Assembly (NCBI RefSeq): GCF_008367235.1
Contig: NZ_VTZS01000005.1
Span: 248,001 to 312,000, forward strand
DNA: 64,000 nt
Source: Pareuzebyella sediminis
GTDB taxonomy: Bacteria; Bacteroidota; Bacteroidia; Flavobacteriales; Flavobacteriaceae
Direction of reading: 5' to 3'
Position 1 is the stretch's first letter; each line of letters opens with the position of its first letter. The notes under the pieces were generated by a model, which had not been told where the DNA came from, made no database searches, and saw only the letters and a program-made list of their open reading frames with translations. Below, in pieces: positions 35,401-43,531 of the stretch. Both the position numbers and the translations under genes were made by a program.

Positions 35401-36555
35401 ATGAGTTCCCTTAGACTTATTCTTACCAATTCCCGATACTTCGGCCCGGCTTGGGTTTTTGCCAGTCTCAACATTCTTTTTGGAACATGGGCCATTTATA
35501 TTCCCATAATCAAAGAAAGTTTGGGAATCGATAAATCGCAGTTGGGAATAGCCATATTTTTTCTTTCGCTAGGTGTTTTTACGGTCTTCCCCATTGCCTC
35601 GACCCTTATTAACCGAATGGGGGTAGGTAAGGCCACATGGCTAGGCTTGATTTTATGCTGCCTTGTCGCAATGCTGCCGTTTTTGGCCCCCAATTATTAT
35701 ACCCTCATGGGCGCTTTATATATTTTTGGTGCTGTAATGGGATTCACGGATATCTCAATGAATACATTGGTCACGGAGCTTGAAAAAAAGGATAACACTA
35801 AGTTTATGTCCGCTTCGCACGGCTTTTTCAGTCTAGGTGGGGTGTTGGCCGGTTTGGGTAGCTTTATGATCGGCCCTTTAAATAATCCACTGCTACATAT
35901 GGGTATCGCGGTGGCCTTGGTGTTCTCGGTCAATCTCTTTTTTCAGGGAAGGTATAGACAGATTATTGCAGATCCCGTAGAGAAGGAACCTTTTAGTATA
36001 AAGCTATTTAAGCCTTTACTTCTATTAGGTTTGATTTCTTTTGTCTCCATGGGAAGCGAGGGTGCTATCATCGATTGGAGCGGACTCTACCTTAAGGAAA
36101 TCAGTTTGGCCCCAGAAGCGTTGTGGGGTGCAGGCTTTCTTGGTTTTCAAGCAATGATGACCTTGGGCCGATTCTTGGGTGACGGTATAAGCGCTAGGGT
36201 TGGATCGGTTAAAATCGTTGGTATAGGATCAGTTTTGGCCCTCATGGGTTATCTTTTGGTACTGACCACCGACATCTACTGGGCCATTGTGGGTTTTGCC
36301 CTTGCAGGTCTGGGTTTTTCGGTTATGGTGCCCGAAATTTTCAGAATCGGTGGAAATGTGAAAGGAATCGATTCGTCGCAAGGCGTTTCCTTTATAGCAG
36401 GAACGGGGTATTCAGGTTTTTTGATTGCTCCTCCGATTTTAGGATTTATTGCAGATTCGTCTTCCCTAAAAAGTTGTTTTATTGTGCTTTTATGTGGTAC
36501 CTTACTAATTATGCTGGCAAGCTACGGTCTTTATAGAAAGAAAGCTAATAGGTAA
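35401..36555 (+). CDS. MFS transporter
   Basis: A 384-residue major facilitator with 12 predicted helices, starting at the ATG at 35401 (MSSLRLILTNSRYFGPAW). The frame is open to an ATG at 35332, but the added residues are polar and unlike the family N-terminus. Helix-loop markers include the loop between helices 2 and 3 (STLINRMGVGKATWLG) and GEGAIIDWSGLYLKE-like residues in the second half. The latter resembles the FucP/YcaD-type sugar or drug transporters of this phylum. The substrate is unknown. Convergent with the lipoprotein gene, 2 nt apart. Confidence 0.88.
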   Translation: MSSLRLILTNSRYFGPAWVFASLNILFGTWAIYIPIIKESLGIDKSQLGIAIFFLSLGVFTVFPIASTLINRMGVGKATWLGLILCCLVAMLPFLAPNYYTLMGALYIFGAVMGFTDISMNTLVTELEKKDNTKFMSASHGFFSLGGVLAGLGSFMIGPLNNPLLHMGIAVALVFSVNLFFQGRYRQIIADPVEKEPFSIKLFKPLLLLGLISFVSMGSEGAIIDWSGLYLKEISLAPEALWGAGFLGFQAMMTLGRFLGDGISARVGSVKIVGIGSVLALMGYLLVLTTDIYWAIVGFALAGLGFSVMVPEIFRIGGNVKGIDSSQGVSFIAGTGYSGFLIAPPILGFIADSSSLKSCFIVLLCGTLLIMLASYGLYRKKANR

Positions 36556-36557
36556 AA

Positions 36558-37244
36558 CTAGTTCGTTTCTACCTCAAGATCGGTAAAAAAGAGCTTGAAA
36601 CTACCATCACCATTTTTATGCATTTGCGATAATTTTAAACCTCCGATATCGGTGTAGTCTTCCCAAGTTGTGATCATGGAAGGTTCAGGTTGGTTTCCTC
36701 TCCGAAAGACCCATTCCTTGACCATAAAATCATCGTCAAAATAAAAGTCATAGGCATCACCTGGGGTATACCCATCTTGTTGATTATAGGTGACTGTGAG
36801 TTTTTGCATGGACTTTTTGCTGATCGGGGCCTCGACATTAGTGGTATGTTCCGTTGTGGTGCTCTGCTCGTCCCATAAAATATTGATTGGAGCCATCAAC
36901 CAATATTTATCATTGATGAATTTGCCGTTCATAGCATACGCCGTACTATCCATATCGTTTCGATTATAGGTCAAAGTATCATTGTCGCTGATCGCAATTA
37001 CCTCATTTTTTTTAGGAAACCAGATCCATGTACGCCCAGGGCGTTCGTTTACATTGAAAGTAAATTTTAGCTTTTTGATATGATTCCAATTTTCGTAACC
37101 ACTGGCATAGGCCAATTTTTCTACAATAGATAACTCTTTTTCAGGAACTTCGGTTTGCGCTGCCTTAGTTTCCTTTTTTTCTTCGGTCTTGCAGGAAAAG
37201 ACGACGACAACCATGATCATTGTCAAGATGGAATAAATTTTCAT
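36558..37244 (-). CDS. Putative outer-membrane lipoprotein of unknown function
   Basis: A 228-residue protein with a lipoprotein signal (ILTMIMVVVVFSC, lipidated cysteine at about residue 18) followed by a Lys/Glu-rich linker. The body has alternating aromatic and charged residues (RTWIWFPKKNEVIAI, DAYDFYFDDDFMVKEWVF, WEDYTDIGGLKL). These suggest a LolA/DUF6503-like beta half-barrel that binds a hydrophobic ligand, but the family assignment is a guess. Its promoter carries a TATCTTTG box 15 nt upstream. Divergent from the sigma factor gene. Confidence 0.7.
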   Translation of the reverse strand: MKIYSILTMIMVVVVFSCKTEEKKETKAAQTEVPEKELSIVEKLAYASGYENWNHIKKLKFTFNVNERPGRTWIWFPKKNEVIAISDNDTLTYNRNDMDSTAYAMNGKFINDKYWLMAPINILWDEQSTTTEHTTNVEAPISKKSMQKLTVTYNQQDGYTPGDAYDFYFDDDFMVKEWVFRRGNQPEPSMITTWEDYTDIGGLKLSQMHKNGDGSFKLFFTDLEVETN

Positions 37245-37259
37245 AGGGATAATTTTTTA

Positions 37260-37267
37260 CAAAGATA
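37260..37267 (-). promoter_or_regulatory. Predicted -7 box of the lipoprotein promoter
   Basis: On the minus strand it reads TATCTTTG (TAnnTTTG), 15 nt before the ATG at 37244. Confidence 0.5.
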
Positions 37268-37349
37268 TTCAAACTGTAAGGTAACGCATATTTTTTATAC
37301 AAAGCCATATCATAAAGTGACTTATTAAAAAAAATGGTGTCTAAACTAA

Positions 37350-37379
37350 ATGAATGACCTAATAGCCATATTACTTTGA
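37350..37379 (+). other. Nine-codon upstream frame overlapping the sigma factor start
   Basis: ATG at 37350 opens the frame MNDLIAILL and stops at TGA 37377-37379. That stop overlaps the TTG start codon of the sigma factor (37376-37378) in the arrangement TTGA. It could be a coupling leader peptide, or the true start of the sigma gene interrupted by a one-base error. Confidence 0.35.
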
Positions 37380-37948
37380 ACGACGAATCCCCACTAACGA
37401 GTCTTTCCGACGAAGAGCTTGTAGAAAATATTGTAAAAACGAATGATCCGCTTCTTTTTGGAAAATTATATGATCGGTACGACAAGATAGTTTACAATAA
37501 ATGTTATTCCTTCTCCCGATCCGAAGCCGAGGCAAAAGACCTTACCCAAGATGTTTTTCTAATGCTTTTCGTAAAGTTGCGAACCTTCAAAGGCAAATCA
37601 AAATTCAAGACATGGCTCTATTCTTTTACATACAATTTCTGTACTAACCATGTGAATAGAAATAAGGAGCGCAAAATTTCAGACAGGGCCAAAAGCTTAG
37701 ATGAAGAGCAGAACGGCTATTTGATCGACGTGCCTGACGAGACCTTTCTTCAGTTTAGGGTCGAACATTTAAAAAAGGCGTTATGTCATATATCACCTGA
37801 AGACAAATCGTTACTTCTTCTCAAATACCAAGATGAGGTACCGATAAAAGAACTGATGGTATTGTTGGAAATCAGCGAAAGTGCCGTTAAAATGAGATTG
37901 AAGAGAGCAAAAAACAGGTTAGTAGAAGCCTACAATAAATCAAGATAA
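37376..37948 (+). CDS. ECF-type RNA polymerase sigma factor (TTG start)
   Basis: A 190-residue sigma-70 family protein. Region 2 is visible as LFGKLYDRYDKIVYNKCYSF...AKDLTQDVFLMLFVKL and FKGKSKFKTWLYSFTYNFC. Region 4 is visible as LLLKYQDEVPIKELMVLLEISESAVKMRLKRAKNRLVEAY. No ATG exists in frame before region 2, and an in-frame TGA at 37355-37357 limits the start, so TTG at 37376 is the best choice. The next gene, a 65-residue protein, begins directly after the stop and may be its regulator; no classical anti-sigma membrane protein follows. Confidence 0.88.
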   Translation: MNDESPLTSLSDEELVENIVKTNDPLLFGKLYDRYDKIVYNKCYSFSRSEAEAKDLTQDVFLMLFVKLRTFKGKSKFKTWLYSFTYNFCTNHVNRNKERKISDRAKSLDEEQNGYLIDVPDETFLQFRVEHLKKALCHISPEDKSLLLLKYQDEVPIKELMVLLEISESAVKMRLKRAKNRLVEAYNKSR

Positions 37949-38146
37949 ATGTCCGAACAAAAGAAAAATCCTTTTAGGGAGCTTGAAAATTCATTACGAA
38001 CCGTTCCCCCGGAATTGAGACAGAAGGTCATGGACGACGTTGCGATGGCCAAATTATTAATGGACCTTGCCTTTTTGGTTACCGACAATTACCCTTCTGC
38101 AGTACAAGGACTTTTGAAAACAAATAATAAGAACAAATACAATTGA
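37949..38146 (+). CDS. Small protein coupled to the sigma factor
   Basis: A 65-residue soluble protein whose ATG follows the sigma factor stop with no gap. It begins MSEQKKNPFRELENSLRTVP and continues with an amphipathic helix (LRQKVMDDVAMAKLLMDLA). It has no membrane segment and no zinc motif, so it is not a standard ZAS anti-sigma factor. I recall similar small proteins after sigma genes in flavobacteria but know no function. A role in controlling or aiding the sigma factor is inference from the position. Confidence 0.7.
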   Translation: MSEQKKNPFRELENSLRTVPPELRQKVMDDVAMAKLLMDLAFLVTDNYPSAVQGLLKTNNKNKYN

Positions 38147-38190
38147 ATACGTTTAATTTAGCTTACTAACACTAATCAATATTATATATC

Positions 38191-39018
38191 ATGGAAACAA
38201 TTAACGAATGGAAAAACTTGACCTTAGACTCCCTAAATACAATGGGGAGGAATGTAGGTGAAGCCCTACCCAAATTAATCGGTGCTTTGGCCATTTTATT
38301 AGTGGGTTGGCTTATTACTAAATTGGTGCTATTTGGTTTTAGAAAGCTCCTTACCGTTATCAAAATCGATACCCTGACCGAAAAATTGAACGAAGCTCGG
38401 TTGTTCGGTGACAACGATTTAAAAATTGAAGTTTCAAAGGTGATTCTCGGTTTTTTAAAATGGCTGCTTTACCTTGTTTTTTTGGTTGTTGCCGCTGACA
38501 TTATGAAATGGACCATTATTTCATCAGAAATAGGTAATCTATTACGGTATTTGCCCAAATTGTTCAGCGCACTTGCCCTTTTTATGATTGGCATTTATAT
38601 CGCAACCTTTATTAGAAAAGCGGTTAAAGGAATATTTGAATCTTTTGAACTGAGCGGGGCCAAAATAATAAGCAATATCGTTTTTTATCTGATTACGATT
38701 TTCGTCACAATTACCGCACTTAATCAGGCCGGTGTTGATACAACCATCATTACCAATAATGTTACAATAATTCTGGGCGCTTTTTTGCTGGCTTTTTCCA
38801 TAGGTTTCGGACTAGGCTCTAAAGAGGTCATTTCCGCAGTATTGAAAGCATTCTACACCCGGAAGAAATTCGCTATGGGCGATCAGATCAGTATCAGTAA
38901 TTTGGAAGGTACAATTGAATCGATTGACAATATTACTATCACTCTAAAAACTCAAGATGGAAAAGTAGTAATACCCATTAAGGAAATTGTTGAGAGTAGA
39001 ATACGTATAAAAGCCTAG
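38191..39018 (+). CDS. Small-conductance mechanosensitive channel (MscS family)
   Basis: A 275-residue membrane protein with four to five helices. The pore helix and beta domain are recognisable: ILGAFLLAFSIGFGLGSKEVISAVLKAFYTRKKFAMGD, split by the usual glycine/alanine pattern, then ISNLEGTIESIDNITITLKTQDGKVVIPIKEI. The MscS core is present, with an N-terminal part closer to the TM_helix/YkuT type. It releases solutes on hypo-osmotic shock. It lies 44 nt after the 65-residue protein and may share its transcript, linking it to the sigma factor. Confidence 0.9.
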   Translation: METINEWKNLTLDSLNTMGRNVGEALPKLIGALAILLVGWLITKLVLFGFRKLLTVIKIDTLTEKLNEARLFGDNDLKIEVSKVILGFLKWLLYLVFLVVAADIMKWTIISSEIGNLLRYLPKLFSALALFMIGIYIATFIRKAVKGIFESFELSGAKIISNIVFYLITIFVTITALNQAGVDTTIITNNVTIILGAFLLAFSIGFGLGSKEVISAVLKAFYTRKKFAMGDQISISNLEGTIESIDNITITLKTQDGKVVIPIKEIVESRIRIKA

Positions 39019-39037
39019 TTGGTTGTTGTTTCAGAGA

Positions 39038-39067
39038 GGGCGGAGTCTTTAATGACTTCGTCCTTTC
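39038..39067 (+). terminator. Probable terminator after the MscS gene
   Basis: GGGCGGAGTC (39038-39047) can pair with GACTTCGTCC (39054-39063), including two G-U pairs, around a 6-nt loop and is followed by TTTCTATT. Confidence 0.5.
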
Positions 39068-39116
39068 TATTAATTCTAAAAAGAGGACAAGATTTTATAT
39101 AGATATTTACCATCGA

Positions 39117-39542
39117 ATGGCAAAAATTACCTACGCTAAACTACTTCTAAAAGAAAAAAAATCACCACATAGTTTTTCTAGGGACATTGTCGCTAAAGTC
39201 AAGTTGGGCTTTACCGATAAAGAGATTCGAGACAACGTTCAATTTCAACTTCATCTCTACTTGTGCAAGGCGGAGCACGGTGAAAAGGAAGTCAAAGGAA
39301 AAACCGACGATTTCAGTAGAGCTAAACAGGCGGACGATCTCATGCAATCCCATCTTCTAGCCTATCAAAAAGTGCTACTTAATGCCAGTAGTAGAACAAG
39401 GATTCTCAAAAGAATTCTTTGTCCCATAGATAATGAGAATGCATTTTTGACCGGTGTGAAGGTTTCGGCTACACTAGTACCGGTTGAGGTTATTGAGTCG
39501 AAATGGTCCAATACCTACTTTTTTGATATCATTTTAAAGTAG
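39117..39542 (+). CDS. Hypothetical basic protein
   Basis: I do not recognise this 141-residue protein. It has no signal peptide or membrane helix. The N-terminal half is rich in lysine (MAKITYAKLLLKEKKSP), the middle looks helical (RAKQADDLMQSHLLAYQKVL), and the end looks beta-stranded (FLTGVKVSATLVPVEVIES, NTYFFDIILK). Codon use resembles its neighbours. It lies alone between the MscS terminator and clpP, 98 nt after MscS. It is probably a real gene because the frame is long and has consistent codon choice. Confidence 0.6.
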   Translation: MAKITYAKLLLKEKKSPHSFSRDIVAKVKLGFTDKEIRDNVQFQLHLYLCKAEHGEKEVKGKTDDFSRAKQADDLMQSHLLAYQKVLLNASSRTRILKRILCPIDNENAFLTGVKVSATLVPVEVIESKWSNTYFFDIILK

Positions 39543-39610
39543 GTCTAATTTTTAGCAGGTTTTAGCTAGGCTTTGAAAAACTTGGTATCTTTCCATATAG
39601 ATAATTTGCT

Positions 39611-39618
39611 TACTTTTG
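39611..39618 (+). promoter_or_regulatory. Predicted -7 box of the clpP promoter
   Basis: TACTTTTG matches TAnnTTTG. The TTG at its end (39616-39618) is a possible start codon in the clpP frame, but it would lie inside the promoter, so the downstream ATG at 39640 is preferred. Confidence 0.5.
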
Positions 39619-39639
39619 AAGCTTGAAAAACTAAAAAAA

Positions 39640-40188
39640 ATGGGTTCAAAAAAAGGAAAGGTACAAGAAGAAATAGACGAAAAGCTTTTAGGGGAAAGAA
39701 AGGTGTTCCTCTGGGGGCAAGTCGATGACGATTCGGCAAAGCATGTTATCGATCGATTGATGTATCTCGATTTACAGAACAATAAAGAAATTCAATTGAT
39801 CATCAATAGTCCGGGAGGCTATGTCACCTCGGGGTTCGCCATTTATGATACCATACAACAATTAAAAAGCCCGGTTTCGACCATATGCTCTGGTCTCGCA
39901 GCATCGATGGGCTCTATTTTGTTATCTGTAGGAAAAAAAGGAAGACGCTTTATACAGCCGCATGCCAAGGTTATGATTCATCAGCCAAGTGGAGGCGCGC
40001 GCGGTCAAGCATCGAATATTGAAATTCAAGCGAAAGAGATTATCAAAACAAAAGAACTCGGAGCAAAAATTTTATCCGAGAATTGTGGTCAAACTTTTGA
40101 AAAGGTCATGAAGGATTTTGACCGAGACTATTGGATGAGCGCTGAAGAGTCTGTTGAATACGGTATCGTCGACGGAATTCTAGAATAA
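39640..40188 (+). CDS. clpP: ATP-dependent Clp protease proteolytic subunit
   Basis: A 182-residue serine protease that forms the tetradecameric chamber fed by ClpX or ClpA/C. The catalytic triad is Ser89 (GLAASMGSILL), His114 (VMIHQPSGG) and Asp163 (DFDRDYWMSAEE). IINSPGGYVTSGFAIYD is the usual oxyanion-strand block. The start at 39640 gives MGSKKGKVQEEID; there is no long propeptide. Flavobacteria usually have another clpP next to clpX, so this stand-alone copy may be a second paralogue. A strong terminator follows 41 nt after the stop. Confidence 0.92.
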   Translation: MGSKKGKVQEEIDEKLLGERKVFLWGQVDDDSAKHVIDRLMYLDLQNNKEIQLIINSPGGYVTSGFAIYDTIQQLKSPVSTICSGLAASMGSILLSVGKKGRRFIQPHAKVMIHQPSGGARGQASNIEIQAKEIIKTKELGAKILSENCGQTFEKVMKDFDRDYWMSAEESVEYGIVDGILE

Positions 40189-40229
40189 TCTTGAAATGCG
40201 CTGGTCGTCTTTAAAGAATAAGTAAAAAT

Positions 40230-40271
40230 AAAAAGTCCTTCACAAAATACGTAAGTTGTGAAGGACTTTTT
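40230..40271. terminator. Terminator between clpP and the photolyase operon
   Basis: AAAAAGTCCTTCACAA (40230-40245) and TTGTGAAGGACTTTTT (40256-40271) form a 16-bp stem with a 10-nt loop. It is symmetric, so it can serve both the plus-strand clpP and the convergent photolyase genes. Confidence 0.85.
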
Positions 40272-40357
40272 GGATATATATGGACGCTCTCGCGGAATAT
40301 TTATAATATATACGGATTGCTCGGTTTTTTGGATTTTTTAAAAACAAAAAAACCCAA

Positions 40358-41890
40358 TCAGTATTGATTTGGATTTGATATGATTTCCTTTGCTCTTTTC
40401 TTTAAGGCCTTCAATTCTTCGGTATTCTTTTTCTGTAAAAGGCTCATCATCATATTCATGCGCTGGTTATGGATGAAAAATTCTTTTTTCTCGTCGAGAA
40501 AATTCCAGTAGAGCGCGTTAAAAGGGCATGCTTTTTTACCAGTTTTTTTGGTGTGTTGATAATGGCATTCACTACAGTAATTGCCCATTTTATTGATATA
40601 ATTAGCACTACTCACATAAGGTTTGGTAGCCACCAAACCACCGTCTGCGAATTGACTCATACCCCTAGTATTCATTAATTCGACCCATTCTATGGCATCT
40701 ATATAGACACCAAGATACCAAGCGTCGACTAGCTGGGGATCAACTTGGCAAAGTAGCGCAAAATTGCCGATTATCATGAGTCGCTGAATATGATGGGCAT
40801 AGGCGTTTTCTAAACTTTGGCCGATCGAATGTTTCAAACAATTCATTTTTGTTTCGCCGGTCCAGAAGAAGTCGGGTAGGGGGTTCTCATTCTTCAATTC
40901 GTTAAGGGTTGCGTACTCGGGCATTTCTTTCCAATACATTCCCCGCATATACTCTCTCCAACCCAATATCTGTCGAGTAAACCCTTCTATTTGAGAGATA
41001 TGAATTTCATCTCTATGTGCATAGTAGTGCTCCAATACCTTGTCGATGACCTCTTTGGGTGAAATCATCTTGCTGTTCATAGCAAAGGAAAGTCTCGAAT
41101 GGAACAAAAATTTTTCCTCGGTATGAAGGGCGTCTTGAAAATCACCGAAATGAACGAGTAAGTGTTTGCAAAAATAATTGAGTGCCGATAAGCAGTCTGC
41201 TCGGCAGGTAGGCCAGCTTAGGTTTTCAGCCTCGATAGTACCGAAAGTTTGAATACCGGCTTTTTCAATTTCGTCAAGAATTGCCGAGACGTCTTTTCTA
41301 AAACCTCTTTCATGTGGTATTTCTGGCTCACCATTCCATTTTTTGCGATTGCTTTTGTCAAAATTCCACTGCCCCCCTTCAGGTTGGTCGTTCATCATGA
41401 GAATACCATGTTTCTTGCGCATCATACGGTAGAAACTTTCCATTACCAAGGTTTTTTTACCCGAGAAAAAATTTTTGAGTTCGTATCGTGAAGTAAAAAA
41501 ATGTTCGGTGTCGACGACATTACTCTCTACCGAAAGATTGGAACAAATGGTTTTTATCTGAAGGTCTAACCGATATTCATCCGGTAATTGGTATTCGAAT
41601 TTCGCCGCTTCTGTTATATCGATGTATTTTGGTAAAATTTGGTCAAGATTCTGCGGATTCTCAGGGTCGTTAATTTTTAAATAGATAAAACAATGACCCT
41701 TTTCGGAAAGCTCTTGGTGAAAATTGCGCATCGCCTGGAAAAAAGCAGTGACCTTTTGAATGTGATGCTTCACATAATCGGTTTCCTGACGCATTTCTGC
41801 CATTAGATAGACCATATTTTTGTCTACCGATTCGAACCAGGAATGCTTTTGATTGAGTTGGTCACCGAGTATGAGACGTAAGGTTTTCAA
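40358..41890 (-). CDS. Iron-sulfur photolyase/cryptochrome (FeS-BCP, PhrB-like)
   Basis: A 510-residue flavoprotein of the deoxyribodipyrimidine photolyase-related class, which includes the (6-4) photolyase PhrB and cryptochrome B. The N-terminus KTLRLILGDQLNQKHSWF is diagnostic. The C-terminal half has EGFTRQILGWREYMRGMYW, the helical FAD domain (HHIQRLMIIGNFALL), and cysteines in YCSECHYQ and KKACPF that, with an earlier one, would bind the [4Fe-4S] cluster. It repairs UV lesions or acts as a light sensor. It follows cryptochrome DASH by 18 nt in the same operon. Confidence 0.92.
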   Translation of the reverse strand: MKTLRLILGDQLNQKHSWFESVDKNMVYLMAEMRQETDYVKHHIQKVTAFFQAMRNFHQELSEKGHCFIYLKINDPENPQNLDQILPKYIDITEAAKFEYQLPDEYRLDLQIKTICSNLSVESNVVDTEHFFTSRYELKNFFSGKKTLVMESFYRMMRKKHGILMMNDQPEGGQWNFDKSNRKKWNGEPEIPHERGFRKDVSAILDEIEKAGIQTFGTIEAENLSWPTCRADCLSALNYFCKHLLVHFGDFQDALHTEEKFLFHSRLSFAMNSKMISPKEVIDKVLEHYYAHRDEIHISQIEGFTRQILGWREYMRGMYWKEMPEYATLNELKNENPLPDFFWTGETKMNCLKHSIGQSLENAYAHHIQRLMIIGNFALLCQVDPQLVDAWYLGVYIDAIEWVELMNTRGMSQFADGGLVATKPYVSSANYINKMGNYCSECHYQHTKKTGKKACPFNALYWNFLDEKKEFFIHNQRMNMMMSLLQKKNTEELKALKKRAKEIISNPNQY

Positions 41891-41908
41891 TAGTATTGGG
41901 TTGTTTTT

Positions 41909-43207
41909 TTAAAATAAACGCTCTTGTAACCACAGGTTTTGAAACCTACCTTGTGGATCATAAATTTTAGCCTGCCTCTCGATATTAAAAATGCGATCTC
42001 TCGGATCGTTCCCTACACCGCTGGTATACATCCAATTGCACCAATTGCTATGCACGTCGTAATCGATAAGCATACTCTCAAAATAAGCAGCTCCCACACG
42101 CCAATCCTGGTGCATTGACTTCGCCCAGTAGCTAGCCACATTTTGACGACCGCGATTGCTCATCCAACCTGTTCGGGCTATTTCTTTCATATTGGCATCG
42201 ACGAAAGGTTTTTTGGTCGTACCCGTGACCCACTGCTCTTGTATTTTTGCCGATCGCTTCCAATTATAAGTTCGATTCAAGATTCCATCGATTCGGAAAA
42301 TTTTGTCGCCGTATTTTAAGGCGATATACTTGAAATAATCTCGCCATAATAGCTCAAAAATCAACCAATAGGTACTTTCATTTTTTTCGATTTCCCTTTC
42401 ATAGCGAGCTACTTCCCAGTATAAGGTTCTGGCGGAGAGACTACCGTTGGCCAACCATGCCGATAATTTTGAGCTATAGTCGGGCCCCACGAGTCCATTT
42501 CGGGTCTTTTTATATTTAGATAGGTTTTTCGAATCCCATAGATAGTACTGCATTCTCCGATTTGCTTCATTTTCTCCACCCTTGAAGGGGAAGGCCGTTC
42601 TTACATCGGTTCCGAAATCTTGAAGACCTAGTGCTTTCAAGTTGGGTATATGCGTATCGTTGGCGATGAGATTGTTGTAGGGTAGGGGGTCGGGCCTGGA
42701 CACCGGTCTCCGTATATTCATTTCGCTTTCTACTTTTTTGCGAAATTGCGTGAACACGTTCGGAATGGCATTGACAGTATCATAGGGTACTTCGTCTGGG
42801 TGGACTAGAAATTGATCATAAACTTCTTCAAATGTAGTCTGGGGTCCGACTTTACTCTTAACGGTATTGTATATTATCTTTTCGTCCCTGGTCCATTCTT
42901 TTTGAAGATAAATCGTTTTACTTTTATGTAATCGAACCAGGCGGGGAAGAATTTCTTCTGGTTTTTCGTGGTACACCAATAAAGAGATGTTGAGTTGTTT
43001 CAGGCTGGCCCTTAAGGCGTTTACAGTTTCGATCAGGAATTTGGCACGAAACTTTTCAGTTCGCTTAAAACCGAATGCATTACGTTCAAAAAATCGGGGA
43101 TCAAAGCAATAGACCCCGAATATATTCTGCCTTTCACAGGCAATTTTCAGCGTTTGATTATCCGATACTCTAAGGTCATTACGAAACCAAATGATGTCCA
43201 TGGGCAT
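41909..43207 (-). CDS. Cryptochrome DASH-type photolyase
   Basis: A 432-residue flavoprotein of the DASH group, which repairs cyclobutane dimers in single-stranded DNA. The photolyase start DIIWFRNDLRVSDNQTL is clear; the first ATG (43207) precedes a second one two codons on, either of which may be used. The FAD domain shows LFELLWRDYFKYIALKYG, TGWMSNRGRQNVASYWAKSM, DWRVGAAYFESMLIDYDVHSN-type blocks and NWCNWMYTSGVGNDPRD, characteristic of DASH. It is the first gene of the photolyase operon. Confidence 0.93.
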   Translation of the reverse strand: MPMDIIWFRNDLRVSDNQTLKIACERQNIFGVYCFDPRFFERNAFGFKRTEKFRAKFLIETVNALRASLKQLNISLLVYHEKPEEILPRLVRLHKSKTIYLQKEWTRDEKIIYNTVKSKVGPQTTFEEVYDQFLVHPDEVPYDTVNAIPNVFTQFRKKVESEMNIRRPVSRPDPLPYNNLIANDTHIPNLKALGLQDFGTDVRTAFPFKGGENEANRRMQYYLWDSKNLSKYKKTRNGLVGPDYSSKLSAWLANGSLSARTLYWEVARYEREIEKNESTYWLIFELLWRDYFKYIALKYGDKIFRIDGILNRTYNWKRSAKIQEQWVTGTTKKPFVDANMKEIARTGWMSNRGRQNVASYWAKSMHQDWRVGAAYFESMLIDYDVHSNWCNWMYTSGVGNDPRDRIFNIERQAKIYDPQGRFQNLWLQERLF

Positions 43208-43458
43208 TTATTTATGTCCATTTTAATGTTACGAATTTATATGGGAATTGGGGTGCTTCCTTCCCTTAAAAATTTAATGCGTTAGCGATTTCTTACCGCA
43301 ACGTTTGTTACTGTCTTTGCCCTATTGACTTTTCGTATCAACGGATTTAACGACTTATGTAAGGTGGCTGTCTAGTTTTTCAAATATGTAATTTTAGGCG
43401 AATGGATCAAAAAGTAGTACTATACTTAGGGGAAACCTCAAAATCTTAGTACTCCCTG
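43208..43458. other. Intergenic region with modules shared with 18.7 kb
   Basis: This divergent region contains TCAACGGATTTAACG and AAGGTGGCTGTCT near 43340-43375 and GCGTTAGCGATTTCTTACCG near 43281-43300. Close relatives of these occur near 18699-18715, 18687-18694 and 18818-18838. I see no gene in it. Confidence 0.4.
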
Positions 43459-43489
43459 TATTGAATTTTAGCATCGTTTAAATTCAATA
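43459..43489. promoter_or_regulatory. Perfect 10-bp inverted repeat at the kmo promoter (candidate operator)
   Basis: TATTGAATTT (43459-43468) and AAATTCAATA (43480-43489) are perfectly complementary with an 11-nt spacer. The repeat ends 3 nt before the -7 box at 43493, so a bound dimer would block the promoter or contact polymerase. Confidence 0.5.
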
Positions 43490-43492
43490 CCG

Positions 43493-43500
43493 TATTTTTG
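43493..43500 (+). promoter_or_regulatory. Predicted -7 box of the kmo promoter
   Basis: TATTTTTG matches TAnnTTTG, 31 nt before the kmo ATG. Confidence 0.5.
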
Positions 43501-43531
43501 ACGCCAACACAAATCGCTTCAAATAAAAATA

